From: Cupriavidus alkaliphilus
GTDB lineage: Bacteria; Pseudomonadota; Gammaproteobacteria; Burkholderiales; Burkholderiaceae
NCBI RefSeq assembly: GCF_900094595.1
Contig: NZ_FMAD01000001.1
Span: forward strand, 682,001-746,000
Length of the DNA stretch: 64,000 nt
Direction: 5' to 3'
The notes beneath the pieces were generated by a model. The model was given only the letters and a program-made list of their open reading frames with translations. It did no database searches and was not told where the DNA came from. Within the stretch, counting starts at the first letter, position 1; the number at the start of each line of letters is the position of its first letter. Positions 33,142 through 46,781 of the stretch are shown here, in pieces. A program made the position numbers and the translations under genes.

Positions 33142-34349
33142 GCCGCCGCCGGCTGCGCCCGCACCAGCGCTTGCTCGCGGATCGGCAGGTTGACCAGCGC
33201 GGCCACCAGGCCCAGTGCGATCGCGATCAGCCACACCGTGTTGTATCCGCCGGTGCGGTCATAGAGGTAGCCGCCCAGCCACGCGCCGAGGAAACTGCCG
33301 ATCTGGTGCGAGAAGAACACCACGCCCGACAGCATCGACAGGTATTTCACACCGAACACCTGCGCGATGATGCCGTTGGTCAGCGGCACCGTCGACAGCC
33401 ACAGGAAGCCCATCACCGCCGCGAACACCCAGGTGCTGGCCACCGTCAGGGGCAGCAGCAGGTAGGCGGCGATCACCACCGAGCGCGCCAGGTAGATAAA
33501 CGCCAGCAGGTAGCGCTTGGGCAGGCGCTGGCCCATCGCGCCGGCGGTATAGGTGCCGAAGACATTGAACAGCCCGATCAGCGCCAGCGCCACCACTGCT
33601 ACCTTCGGATCGGTCAGCCCCTGGTCTTTCAGGTACGGCGCCAGGTGCACGCCGATAAAGACCACCTGGAAGCCGCACACGAAGTAGCCCAGCGTCAGCA
33701 GCTGGAAGTTGCGGTTGCCGAAGGCTTCATGGATGGCCTGGCCGATGGTCTGGTGGTGGCCTCCGGTGTGGGCGGCCTCGCGCGGCTCGCGCAGGGTCAG
33801 CGCCAGCGGCAGCATCACGCAGGCCATCAGCGCCATCACGTACAAGGCGTTCTGCCAGCCCAGGCCGGAGATCAGCCCCTGTTCCACCGGGATCATCAGG
33901 AACTGGCCGAACGAGCCCGCCGCGGCGGCAATGCCCATGGCCCAGACCCGCTTTTCCGGGCTGGCCACGCGGCCGATCACGCCATAGACGATGCTGTAGG
34001 TGGTGCCGGACTGGGCGATGCCGATCATCACCCCGGCGCCGGTGGCGAAGGCGGTGCCGCTGGTCGCCAGCGCCATCACCACCAGCCCGGCCACATACAG
34101 CGCCACGCCCACCAGCATGATGCGCAGCGCGCCGAACTTGTCGGCCAGGGCCCCGGCGAAAGGCTGGCTGGCGCCCCACATCAGGTTCTGCAGCGCCAGC
34201 GCAAAGGCAAAGGTCTCGCGGTTCCAGCCGTGCGACTGCGTGATCGGCAGGTTGAACAGGCCGAAGCCGTGCCGGATGCCCATCGAAAGCGTGACCAGCA
34301 AGCCACCGCACACAAGGACGGTGGTCAGGGAGAGTTGTCGGTTCTGCAT
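33138..34349 (-). CDS. MFS transporter, oxalate/formate antiporter-like
   Basis: A 403-residue protein with twelve hydrophobic helices. The start at 34349 gives MQNRQLSLTTVLVCGGLLVT. The first half has FGLFNLPITQSHGW and GALADKFGALR, the loop 2-3 motif; the second half has TAGAMGQRLPKRYLLAFIYL and FFSHQIGSFLGAWLGGYLYD, as in OFA-type monocarboxylate or organic anion transporters. The substrate cannot be read from the sequence. It is followed by the coupled 47-aa gene and is divergent from parE. Confidence 0.85.
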   Translation of the reverse strand: MQNRQLSLTTVLVCGGLLVTLSMGIRHGFGLFNLPITQSHGWNRETFAFALALQNLMWGASQPFAGALADKFGALRIMLVGVALYVAGLVVMALATSGTAFATGAGVMIGIAQSGTTYSIVYGVIGRVASPEKRVWAMGIAAAAGSFGQFLMIPVEQGLISGLGWQNALYVMALMACVMLPLALTLREPREAAHTGGHHQTIGQAIHEAFGNRNFQLLTLGYFVCGFQVVFIGVHLAPYLKDQGLTDPKVAVVALALIGLFNVFGTYTAGAMGQRLPKRYLLAFIYLARSVVIAAYLLLPLTVASTWVFAAVMGFLWLSTVPLTNGIIAQVFGVKYLSMLSGVVFFSHQIGSFLGAWLGGYLYDRTGGYNTVWLIAIALGLVAALVNLPIREQALVRAQPAAA

Positions 34350-34695
34350 GTCTTGGCTCGGTGTGCGGCGGCCGCGCCGGGTGACGCGGCGCCGACAGGA
34401 ATTGTCTGTGCTTGTTGTTTTACCGCGCCGGAACGGCAATCAGGCTTGCCGGGGCCGGGTGGTGGGGAGTTTACTCCGCTCCGGGAAAACGCGTACGGCG
34501 CCGCCCGCACCCGCGGCGCCCCGACAAAAAGTGCCGGCGGCCCGGCAAGCCGGACCGGCGCAGGTCGTGGGGCACGCGCGCTTTTTCTGCGGGATTGGCG
34601 TCGCGCGCTTCCATTACAATGCAGTGCCCGGTGCCACGGCGCGTGCACAGTTGTGCGCCTCGCGGCAGCCGGACCATCACTTTCGTAGCGACTCC
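34350..34695. other. Divergent MFS-parE intergenic region
   Basis: 346 bases. A TACAAT hexamer at 34615-34620 is a good -10 for parE, about 75 bases before its start; a -35 is poor (TTGGCG at only 14 bases). No other structure was seen. Confidence 0.5.
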
Positions 34696-36687
<1,992 letters not shown>

Positions 36688-36778
36688 GCCGGGGCGCCGC
36701 GGGCGCGGGCGCGCCGGTGCCAGCCAGGCCCGATTGGCGCATAATGCCCGCTCCGGTCCGCCTCCTCTGGAACCCACG

Positions 36779-37579
36779 ATGAAGACGAGAACCCACGGCA
36801 ATCCCTGGCGCAAGGCAACCGCAGTCCTGCTGGCGCTGGCCGGGCTCGCCTGCGTGCCGGCTGCGCATGCCGAGCTGTGGGGCTTTATCGATGCCGACGG
36901 CGTGGCGCACTTCGCCGACCAGAAGCTGGATGCGCGCTACAAGCTGTTCATGAAGGACGGCGGCAGGCTCGACACCGGGCGCCTGGCCGCGCGGCAGGCG
37001 CAGGCGGCGCGCGGCGACATCGACCTCGAGCAGCACAAGCTGTATCGCTACGTCCTCAACCATCCCAATATCAAGACCGTCGAGCCGCTGATCCACCAGA
37101 TCGCCGGCAAGCAGGATGTCGATCCCGCGCTGGTCAAGGCGGTGATGGCGGTGGAGTCCGGCTTCAACCCGGCGGCGGTGTCGCCCAAGGGCGCGATCGG
37201 CCTGATGCAGGTGATTCCCGACACCGGCGCGCGCTTTGGCGTCAGCGCCGATGCGCGCCGCACCATCGAGCAGAAGCTGGCCGATCCGCGCACCAACATC
37301 ACCGCCGGGGTGCGCTACCTGAGCTGGCTGATGCAGCAGTTCCCCAACAACCTCGAGCTGGTGCTGGCGGCGTACAACGCCGGCGAGGGCGCGGTGCAGC
37401 GCTACAACAACCGCATCCCGCCGTATCCGGAGACGCGGCAGTATGTCAGCACCGTGCTGCAGTTCTACCGGCTGTACCAGCCGCAGCAGGGCGTGGTGCT
37501 CAAGCACGCCAGCGCCGGCGCCGGCGACGACGGCCCGCGCGTGAAGATGGTGATCGGCGCGCGCCGGCCCATGCCCTGA
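36779..37579 (+). CDS. Lytic transglycosylase with DUF4124-like and SLT domains
   Basis: A 266-residue periplasmic enzyme that cleaves peptidoglycan to 1,6-anhydro products. The signal peptide ends AHA-E at about residue 31. Residues 33-50 (LWGFIDADGVAHFADQKLD) resemble a DUF4124 segment. The SLT domain spans about 104-220 with catalytic E126 in AVMAVESGFNP, then GAIGLMQVIPDTG, and LVLAAYNAGEGAVQRYNN. It lies between parE and parC in the same direction (91 bases after parE, 79 before parC), possibly in one transcript. Confidence 0.9.
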   Translation: MKTRTHGNPWRKATAVLLALAGLACVPAAHAELWGFIDADGVAHFADQKLDARYKLFMKDGGRLDTGRLAARQAQAARGDIDLEQHKLYRYVLNHPNIKTVEPLIHQIAGKQDVDPALVKAVMAVESGFNPAAVSPKGAIGLMQVIPDTGARFGVSADARRTIEQKLADPRTNITAGVRYLSWLMQQFPNNLELVLAAYNAGEGAVQRYNNRIPPYPETRQYVSTVLQFYRLYQPQQGVVLKHASAGAGDDGPRVKMVIGARRPMP

Positions 37580-37658
37580 CCGGCACCCAAGAATCACAAG
37601 CAACCGGTGCGCCGGCCGTTGAGGTCCGACGCGTGGCGCGCCGAATCCTTGCCTATCC

Positions 37659-39998
<2,340 letters not shown>

Positions 39999-40012
39999 GT
40001 GGCTGCTGGTTT

Positions 40013-40043
40013 GCTCCCCTCTCCCGCTTGCGGGAGAGGGAGC
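40013..40043 (+). repeat. Hairpin repeat CCTCTCCCGC-type, copy 1
   Basis: GCTCCC-CTCTCCCGC and GCGGGAGAGGGAGC form a 14-bp stem with one bulged C and a TT loop. It lies 15 bases after parC between convergent genes and may act as a bidirectional terminator. It belongs to the same family as 54395-54424 and 57532-57557. Confidence 0.75.
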
Positions 40044-40065
40044 CCGCAATCTGGCGGACAACGCC

Positions 40066-41895
40066 TCAATCGACCCCCACAAATCCCCCCGTCTGATGCG
40101 CCCACAACCGCGCATACAGCCCCCCATGCGCGAGCAATTCCGCATGCGTGCCGCTCTCCACGATATGCCCGTTGTCCAGCACCACCAGCCGGTCCATGCG
40201 CGCGATCGTCGACAGCCGGTGCGCGATGGCAATCACTGTCTTGCCTTGCATCAGCGTTTCCAGGCTGTCCTGGATCGCCGCTTCCACTTCCGAATCCAGT
40301 GCCGAGGTCGCTTCGTCCAGGATCAGGATCGGCGCGTTCTTCAGCAGCACCCGCGCGATCGCGATGCGCTGGCGCTGTCCGCCTGACAGCTTCACGCCGC
40401 GCTCGCCCACCTGCGCCTCCAGCCCGGTATTGCCGTGGGCATCGACCAGGTTGGGAATGAACTCGTCGGCGCGGGCGCGGTGCAGCGCTTCGGCCAGCTC
40501 GGCCTCGGTGCTGGAGGGTTTGCCGTACAGCAGGTTCTCGCGGATCGAGCGGTGCAGCAGCGAGGTGTCCTGCGTGACCATGCCGATCTGCGCGCGCAGG
40601 CTTTCCTGCGTGACCGTGGCGATGTCCTGGCCGTCGATCAGGATGCGGCCGCTCTCCACGTCATAGAGCCGCAGCAGCAGGTTGACCAGCGTCGACTTGC
40701 CCGCGCCCGAAGGGCCGACCAAACCGATCTTCTCGCCCGGCCGCACCGTCAGGTTGACGCCCTCGATCACGCCCGAGCCCTTGCCGTAGTGGAACCCCAC
40801 CTGCTCGAAGCGGACTTCTCCGCGCGTGACGCGCAGCGGCTGCGCGTTGGCGCGGTCGGTGACCTGGCGCGGCACCGCGATGGTCTTCATGCCGTCCTGC
40901 ACCTGTCCGACGTTCTCGAAGATGCCGTTGACCACCCACATGATCCAGCCCGACATATTGTTGATGCGGATCACCAGCCCGGTGGTCAGTGCGATCGCGC
41001 CGGTGGTGACATGGCCGGTGCTCCACAGCCATACCGCCAGCCCGGTGGTGCCGGCGATCAGTGCGCCGTTCATCGCGGTGATGGTGACGTCCATGCCGCT
41101 GACCATGCGCCCGGCCTGCCGCGTCTTCTCGGTCTGCTCGGCCATGGCGTCGCGCGCGTAGTCCTCTTCCTGCCGGGTATGGGCGAACAGCTTGAGCGTG
41201 GTGATATTGGTGTAGCCGTCGACGATGCGCCCCATCAGCCGCGAGCGCGATTCGGTGGCAACCACCGAGCGCTGCTTTACGCGCGGCACGAAGTACAGCA
41301 GCGCGGCCACGTAGCAGACGATCCACAGCAGCAGCGGGATCATCAGGCGCCAGTCGGCCTGCGCGAACAGCACCAGCGAACTGACCGCGTAGATCGCCAC
41401 GTGCCACAGCGCGTCCACCGCCTGGACCGCGGAGTCGCGCAGCGAAAAGCCGGTCTGCATGATGCGCTGGGCGATGCGCCCGGCGAAGTCGTTCTGGAAG
41501 AACGACAGGCTCTGCTTGAGCACGTAGCGGTGGTTCTGCCAGCGGATCAGGTTGGACAGGCTGGGGCTGATCACCTGGTGCACCAGCACGTCGTGCAGGC
41601 CGAAGAAGATGGGGCGCAGCAGCACCGCCACCACCGCCATCCATACCAGTTCGTTGCGGTGCCGGCTGAAGAACTCGGCGCCGGGCGTGGTCTGCGCCAT
41701 GTCGACCAGCCGGCCGAGGAAGCTGAACAGCGCCACCTCGATCAGCGCGCCGACCAGGCCCACCAGCAACAGCAGCACGAACACGCCCCAGACCTCGCGC
41801 AGGTACCACGTGTAGAAGCGCAGCACCTGGCCCGGCGGCTCGCGGTCGGGCATATGGCGGAAGGGGTCGATCAGTCTTTCCAGGCGACGCAACAT
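40066..41895 (-). CDS. ABC exporter, fused membrane and ATPase domains
   Basis: A 609-residue half-transporter of the lipid/drug exporter type. Six hydrophobic helices fill residues about 30-330 (VFVLLLLVGLVGALIEVALF and onward). The nucleotide-binding domain has Walker A GPSGAGKST near 391-399, signature LSGGQRQR near 503-510 and Walker B LILDEATSALD near 522-532. It would work as a homodimer in the inner membrane. Substrate unknown; the form is like MsbA-type exporters. The ATG at 41895 with GGAA upstream was preferred over a GTG eight codons earlier. Confidence 0.9.
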   Translation of the reverse strand: MLRRLERLIDPFRHMPDREPPGQVLRFYTWYLREVWGVFVLLLLVGLVGALIEVALFSFLGRLVDMAQTTPGAEFFSRHRNELVWMAVVAVLLRPIFFGLHDVLVHQVISPSLSNLIRWQNHRYVLKQSLSFFQNDFAGRIAQRIMQTGFSLRDSAVQAVDALWHVAIYAVSSLVLFAQADWRLMIPLLLWIVCYVAALLYFVPRVKQRSVVATESRSRLMGRIVDGYTNITTLKLFAHTRQEEDYARDAMAEQTEKTRQAGRMVSGMDVTITAMNGALIAGTTGLAVWLWSTGHVTTGAIALTTGLVIRINNMSGWIMWVVNGIFENVGQVQDGMKTIAVPRQVTDRANAQPLRVTRGEVRFEQVGFHYGKGSGVIEGVNLTVRPGEKIGLVGPSGAGKSTLVNLLLRLYDVESGRILIDGQDIATVTQESLRAQIGMVTQDTSLLHRSIRENLLYGKPSSTEAELAEALHRARADEFIPNLVDAHGNTGLEAQVGERGVKLSGGQRQRIAIARVLLKNAPILILDEATSALDSEVEAAIQDSLETLMQGKTVIAIAHRLSTIARMDRLVVLDNGHIVESGTHAELLAHGGLYARLWAHQTGGFVGVD

Positions 41896-41997
41896 GGCGG
41901 GGTTCCCGTTGTGTGCCACGGCACGCCCGCTCGTCCTGGTGGGATGCCGGGCGCTTGCGGCGGATCAGACGCAACATGATACGCGCCTTGCCCAACG

Positions 41998-42029
41998 GAA
42001 AAGCCCCGCCTGGGGCGGGGCCTTTTCCG
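41998..42029 (-). terminator. Bidirectional rho-independent terminator after lldP
   Basis: The stem arms run from GGAAAAGCCCCGCC to GGCGGGGC then CTTTTCC, with an A/T flank on each side. It ends leftward lldP transcription before the ABC exporter gene. Confidence 0.88.
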
Positions 42030-42075
42030 GAACGCCATTGGAGAAACCGCTGCCGCGGCAGCGGCGTCAGCAGCG

Positions 42076-43758
42076 TCAGGGGTGGTGGATCACCATATGC
42101 GTGAACGGCGGCACGTAGGCCTGCAGCGTCACGAACAGGCCTACCAGGATCGCCAGCACGATCGAATGGAAGAACACGTAGCGCAGGATGTCGCCCTCGT
42201 GGCCGTACCACTTGGTTGCGGTCGACGCCACCACGATCGACTGCGCGTCGATCATCTTGCCCATCACGCCGCCCGAGCTGTTGGCCGACGCCATCAGCAC
42301 CGGCGACAGACCGAGCTGCTCGGCGGTGGTCTTCTGCAGGCCGCCGAACAGCACGTTCGAGGCCGTGTCCGAGCCGGTCAGCGCCACGCCCAGCCAGCCC
42401 AGCATGGTGCCGAACAGCGGGTAGAACACGCCGGTGTGGGCAAAGGCCAGGCCCAGCGTGGCATCGAGGCCCGAGTAGCGGGTCAGGTAGCCGACGCCGA
42501 ACATCGCGCAGATGGTCAGCAGCGAGTAGCGCACCAGCTTGATGGTTTCCCAGTACTCCCTGAACAGCCGCGGCACCGAGTAGCCCATCAGCAGGCCGCC
42601 GGCGATGGCCGAGACGAAGATGCCGGTGCCGGCCATCGACAGCACGTTGAAGTTGAACACCGCGCCTTCGATGACTTCCTTCGGCACCACCGGCGGCACC
42701 TTGACGATGGCCTTGTCCAGGCCCGGCACCGGGAATTTCCAGGCCCACAGGCTATCCATCAGCTTCTTGAACTCGGGGATGCCCCAGACGAACACAAACA
42801 CCGTCAGGATCACCCACGGCATCCAGGCCTTGGCCACCGAGATCCCGGCCGAGGCGGCGCTGGCGCGGGCGTCGGCTGCCAGCGCTTCGGGGTGGTCGAC
42901 CTTGGAGTCGTCGTGGCGGCCCAGGATCTTGGTCGAAGTCCAGATTTCCTTCGGATGCCAGATCTTCAGGAACAGCGTCAGCGCGCCCATCGACACCAGC
43001 GCGGCGATCACGTCCACCAGCCACGGGCCGTGGAAGTTCGACACCAGGTATTGCGGGATGGCGAAGCTCACGCCCGCCACCAGGATCGCCGGCCAGATCG
43101 CGAGCATGCCGCGGAAGCCGGCAAAGGCCCAGATCAGCCAGAACGGCACGAGCACCGAGAAGAACGGCAGCTGCCGGCCGATCATCGCCGACAGGTCGAG
43201 CAGGTCCAGCCCGGTCACCGAGGCCAGCCCGATGATCGGCGCGCCCAGCGCGCCGTACGCCACCGGCGCGGTGTTGGCGATCAGCGCCAGGCCCGAGGCC
43301 GCCAGTGGCGAGAAGCCCAGCCCGATCAGGATGGCGCCGGTCACGGCCACCGGCGTGCCGAAGCCGGCCGCGCCCTCGAAGAACGCGCCGAAGCTGAACG
43401 CCACCAGCAGCAGCTGCAGGCGGCGGTCTTCGGTGATGCCGGAGATCGAGTTCTGCAAGACCTTGAACGATCCGTTCAGCGTGGTGAGCCGGTGCAGGAA
43501 GATGATGTTCAGCACGATCCAGCCGATCGGGAACAGTCCGGACACAATGCCCAGCCCCGCCGCCTTGCCCGCCATTGCCGCCGGCATGCCGAACACGGTC
43601 GAGGCAACCACGATGCCGATCACCAGCGCCAGGCCCGCCGCCAGGTGCGCCTGCATATGAAAGAACGCCAGCGCTGCCAGCAGCACGGCGACGGGAATGC
43701 CCGCGGCAATGGTCGACAGCGCCATATTGCCTAGCGGGTCATAGACTTGACTCCACAC
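42076..43758 (-). CDS. lldP: L-lactate permease
   Basis: A 560-residue lactate/H+ symporter with about 13 hydrophobic helices. The start is a GTG at 43758, chosen because AGGAGGA lies eight bases upstream and the protein then begins VWSQVYDPLGNMALST, aligned with known LldP openings. Family blocks include FFEGAAGFGTPVAVTGAILI, GALGAPIIGLASVTGLD, and TGSDTASNVLFGGLQ with SANSSGGVMGKMI. It imports L- or D-lactate and glycolate. No lactate dehydrogenase gene is adjacent. Confidence 0.95.
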   Translation of the reverse strand: MWSQVYDPLGNMALSTIAAGIPVAVLLAALAFFHMQAHLAAGLALVIGIVVASTVFGMPAAMAGKAAGLGIVSGLFPIGWIVLNIIFLHRLTTLNGSFKVLQNSISGITEDRRLQLLLVAFSFGAFFEGAAGFGTPVAVTGAILIGLGFSPLAASGLALIANTAPVAYGALGAPIIGLASVTGLDLLDLSAMIGRQLPFFSVLVPFWLIWAFAGFRGMLAIWPAILVAGVSFAIPQYLVSNFHGPWLVDVIAALVSMGALTLFLKIWHPKEIWTSTKILGRHDDSKVDHPEALAADARASAASAGISVAKAWMPWVILTVFVFVWGIPEFKKLMDSLWAWKFPVPGLDKAIVKVPPVVPKEVIEGAVFNFNVLSMAGTGIFVSAIAGGLLMGYSVPRLFREYWETIKLVRYSLLTICAMFGVGYLTRYSGLDATLGLAFAHTGVFYPLFGTMLGWLGVALTGSDTASNVLFGGLQKTTAEQLGLSPVLMASANSSGGVMGKMIDAQSIVVASTATKWYGHEGDILRYVFFHSIVLAILVGLFVTLQAYVPPFTHMVIHHP

Positions 43759-44172
43759 GATCGAAATCCTCCTCTGGTTTGGCTCGGGCGCCCGGACGAT
43801 CTGCGTGCCCTGGAACTCCCGCATTCGCTTTGCACCGGCGTGCGGTATCCGCCGCGCCGGCAAAGAACAAGGAATTTTAAAAAGGGGCTTGCCGGCGCCC
43901 GCCGTACATCGCGTCATGATCGCGATGAGCCACATTCAGGGATCAGGGTTTGTCCGGAGAGCATGGCGGTGCACATGGGGCCCTTGCGGCACACCCGGCC
44001 AGAGTACTCTAAACGGCGCCCGTTGCAAAAGTATGCAAGCCAGCCGCGCGCCGGCATGACCGGCCCTGGCGACGATTCCGGCCGGCTGGCGCGGGCGCGG
44101 CCATGGCGCCATACTGGCGGGCAGCGCGCCGGCACACCGCGGGCGCCATCACTCTTCCAGGCGAGGTTTCCC
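43759..44172. promoter_or_regulatory. lldP upstream region with large inverted repeat
   Basis: The 414 bases between lldP and the LysE gene hold a 10-bp perfect inverted repeat at 43854-43863 and 43889-43898 (GCGCCGGCAA / TTGCCGGCGC). The AT-rich 25-base spacer contains TAAAAT, a possible leftward -10 for lldP. No good -35 fits, so an activator is likely. Nothing else is evident in the remaining 270 bases. Confidence 0.5.
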
Positions 44173-44826
44173 ATGACTGAATTCCTTCCGCCGTGGCCGT
44201 TGCTGACCGCCTTCGTGGTGGCCAGCCTGGCGCTGGCGATCACGCCGGGCCCGGCCGTGGTCTATATCGTCACGCGCACGCTGGCGCAGGGCCGGCAGGC
44301 CGGGCTGGCCTCGATCGGCGCGGTGGCGCTGGGCAACCTGGGCAATGCCATCGGCGCCTCGCTGGGGCTGGCGGTGCTGTTCTCGGTCTCGGCGCTGGCG
44401 TTCACGGTGGTCAAGTACGCCGGCGCGGCCTACCTGATCTGGCTGGGCCTGCGCGCGCTGCGTGGCGCGGGCACCAGCGCCGCCGGCGGCGCCCCGGAAG
44501 TGTCGCCGCGCAGCCTGCGCCAGGTGGTGCGCGATGGCTTCGTGGTGGCGCTGCTCAACCCCAAGACCGCGATCTTCTTCGCGGCCTTCCTGCCGCAGTT
44601 CATGAACCCGGAGGGTTCGGCGCTGGCGCAGAGCCTGGCGCTGGGCGTTGCCTTCGTGCTGATCGCCGCGACCACCGACGCCTGCTACGTGATGGCCGCC
44701 GCCGCGGTCATGCCGGCGCTGCGCCGCGCCGGCCGCGCGCGCGCAATGGGCCGCTACCTGACCGGCGCGGCCTTTATCGGGCTGGGAATCTTCACGGCGG
44801 CGTCGGGCTCGCGCGCGCCGAAGTAG
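44173..44826 (+). CDS. LysE/RhtB family amino acid exporter
   Basis: A 217-residue membrane protein with six hydrophobic helices. The opening has the family mark ALAITPGPAVVYIVTRTLAQ, then GLASIGAVALGNLGNAIG, and the loop FVVALLNPKTAIFFAAFLPQ. The start at 44173 has GAGG upstream. It exports amino acids such as homoserine, threonine or lysine; specificity is unknown. It converges on the GST operon, and a second LysE gene lies inside that operon. Confidence 0.85.
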   Translation: MTEFLPPWPLLTAFVVASLALAITPGPAVVYIVTRTLAQGRQAGLASIGAVALGNLGNAIGASLGLAVLFSVSALAFTVVKYAGAAYLIWLGLRALRGAGTSAAGGAPEVSPRSLRQVVRDGFVVALLNPKTAIFFAAFLPQFMNPEGSALAQSLALGVAFVLIAATTDACYVMAAAAVMPALRRAGRARAMGRYLTGAAFIGLGIFTAASGSRAPK

Positions 44827-44841
44827 CAGGGCGGGTGAAAA

Positions 44842-44870
44842 AACTGCCGCGGCTCAGCGCAGCGGCAGTT
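44842..44870 (-). terminator. Terminator of the eight-gene leftward operon
   Basis: Inverted repeat AACTGCCGC / GCGGCAGTT; on the minus strand it is followed by TTTTTT. The upstream arm lies within the last codons of the GST gene. Confidence 0.85.
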
Positions 44871-45498
44871 CCAGGATGCCGCCCGCGGCGGGGCGGGCGC
44901 GCATGGCGTTGAGCCAGCGCTCGAGCTCGGGGCGCGGCTGGTGCCGGCGCGGCAGTCCCATCCAGCGGTGCGCGGCGCAGGCCAGCGAGATGTCGGCCAT
45001 GGTGAAACGGTCGCCGCCGATGAATTCGCGCCCGGCCAGCGCCTGGTCCAGCAGCGCGGCGAGCGGCTCGGTGCGCTCGCACGAGGCCTCGATGGCGGCC
45101 GCATCGCGCTCGGCCTCGGGCTTGCGCACCAGGTTCAGGAACGCCGTCACCATCGCCGGGCTGAAGGCGGTGGTCTGCCAGTCCATCCAGCGGTCGGCCG
45201 AGGCGCGCGCCTTTACGTCCTCGGGCCACAGCGTGCCCTCGCCGTAGCGCGCGCACAGGTAGCGCACGATCGCGTTGGATTCCCACAGCACGAAGGGCTC
45301 GCCGCCGACATCCGTGCCGCGGAAATCCTCGATCACGGGGATCTGGCGGTTAGGGTTCAGGCGCACGTAGGCCTCGGTGTCGAGGTCGCCCTTGGTCACG
45401 CCGATATCGACGCGCTCGTGGTCCAGGTGCAGCTCGCGCGCGCACCAGACCACCTTCTGCACGTTGATGGAGGAAAGCCGGCCCCAGATACGCAACAT
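44854..45498 (-). CDS. Glutathione S-transferase family protein
   Basis: A 214-residue protein. The N-terminal thioredoxin-like domain (MLRIWGRLSSINVQKVVWCA, NPNRQIPVIED, LWESNAIVRYL) binds glutathione; the C-terminal helical domain contains RFTMADISLACAAHRWM. The SSINVQKV segment places a Ser at the usual catalytic position. It could conjugate or reduce an electrophilic metabolite. It is the last gene of the MocR-facing operon, 37 bases after the aminotransferase. The start was set at 45498, after a GGGAGA site. Confidence 0.85.
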   Translation of the reverse strand: MLRIWGRLSSINVQKVVWCARELHLDHERVDIGVTKGDLDTEAYVRLNPNRQIPVIEDFRGTDVGGEPFVLWESNAIVRYLCARYGEGTLWPEDVKARASADRWMDWQTTAFSPAMVTAFLNLVRKPEAERDAAAIEASCERTEPLAALLDQALAGREFIGGDRFTMADISLACAAHRWMGLPRRHQPRPELERWLNAMRARPAAGGILELPLR

Positions 45499-45535
45499 GT
45501 CGTCTCCCAAGTGAAGTGCGCCCCTTGCCGTGGCG

Positions 45536-46720
45536 TCAGGCCGCGCGCGGCTGCCGCGCCGCGGCAATGGCTTCGCGGAACAGCTCGCCGAGGATCGCCA
45601 CGCCTTGCTCGATGCGCTCCGCCGGCACCGTGACAAAGGCCAGGCGCAGCGCGTTGCGCTTCGGGTTGTTGGCGTAGAACGGCGCGCCCGGCACGTAGGC
45701 GACGTTGCGCTTCACCGCTTCTTCCAGGATCACCATGCTGTCCAGGCCCTCGGGCAGTTCCATCCAGATGAACATGCCGCCTTCGGGCGCATTCCAGCTG
45801 ACGCCCTCGGGCATGTGGCGCTTCAGCGCATCCAGCATGGTCTGGCACTGCTTGCCGTAGAGCTCGCGGATGGTCGGGATGTGGGTGTCGAGCAGGCCGT
45901 CGCGCACGGTCTCGTAGGCCACGCGCTGGGTGAAGGTGGGCGTGTGCAGGTCCGAGGCCTGCTTGGCCTGGCACAGCTTGAAATGCAGCTCGGGCGGGGC
46001 GATCACGTAGCCCAGGCGCATGCCGGGGGCCAGGATCTTCGAGAACGAGCCCATGTAGATCACGCCGTCGGGGTTCATCGACAGCAGGCTCGGCAGCTGG
46101 TCGCCGGTGTAGCTGAGCGCGCCGTACGGGTCGTCCTCGACCAGCAGCACGCCCAGTTGCTGCGCGCGCGCCACCAGCGCCTGGCGGCGCTCGAGCGGCA
46201 GGCGGCGCCCGGTCGGGTTCTGGAAGTTGGGCAGGGCGTACAGGAAGCGCGCGCCGGCGGTCAGCTCGGGCGTCAGCGCCTCGGGCAGCAGGCCCTTGTC
46301 GTCGCTGGGGATCGAGACGAATTCCGGCTCGAACAGCGAGAACGCCTGCAGCGCGCCGAGGTAGCTGGGGGTTTCCACCATCACCTTGCTGCCCGGGTCG
46401 ATCATCACCTTGGCGATCAGGTCCAGCGCCTGCTGCGAGCCGGTGGTGATCAGCACGCGCTCGACCGCCACGTCATGGCGCTTGGCGACGAACTCGCGCA
46501 GCGGCAGGTAGCCTTCGGTCGCGGCGTATTGCAGGGCCGCCTGCGGGTTGTCGGCGAAGACGCGGGCCGTCGCGGCTTCCATCGCCGCTACCGGGAACGA
46601 GGCCGGCGACGGCAGGCCGCCGGCGAACGAAATGACTTCCGGACGCTCGGTCACCTTCAGGATTTCGCGGATGGCCGAGCTGGTGAGTTGCTGCGCCCGG
46701 CGGGAAATGGCCCATTTCAT
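45536..46720 (-). CDS. PLP-dependent aminotransferase, fold type I
   Basis: A 394-residue enzyme of the 2-aminoadipate/aromatic aminotransferase-like group. The PLP lysine is K228 in GSFSKILAPGMRLGY. The segments FAGGLPSPASFPV, YAATEGYLPLREFVA and PNFQNPTGRRLPLERR are typical of the LysN and MocR-catalytic subgroup, so it resembles the effector domain of the regulator across the operon. It transfers an amino group to 2-oxoglutarate or another keto acid. The true substrate is unknown. Confidence 0.88.
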   Translation of the reverse strand: MKWAISRRAQQLTSSAIREILKVTERPEVISFAGGLPSPASFPVAAMEAATARVFADNPQAALQYAATEGYLPLREFVAKRHDVAVERVLITTGSQQALDLIAKVMIDPGSKVMVETPSYLGALQAFSLFEPEFVSIPSDDKGLLPEALTPELTAGARFLYALPNFQNPTGRRLPLERRQALVARAQQLGVLLVEDDPYGALSYTGDQLPSLLSMNPDGVIYMGSFSKILAPGMRLGYVIAPPELHFKLCQAKQASDLHTPTFTQRVAYETVRDGLLDTHIPTIRELYGKQCQTMLDALKRHMPEGVSWNAPEGGMFIWMELPEGLDSMVILEEAVKRNVAYVPGAPFYANNPKRNALRLAFVTVPAERIEQGVAILGELFREAIAAARQPRAA

Positions 46721-46781
46721 GATGTGTCTCTAGTGGTCTGCGGTAATACTGGGGAGAGCGGCCATGGCAACGGCCGGCCGC

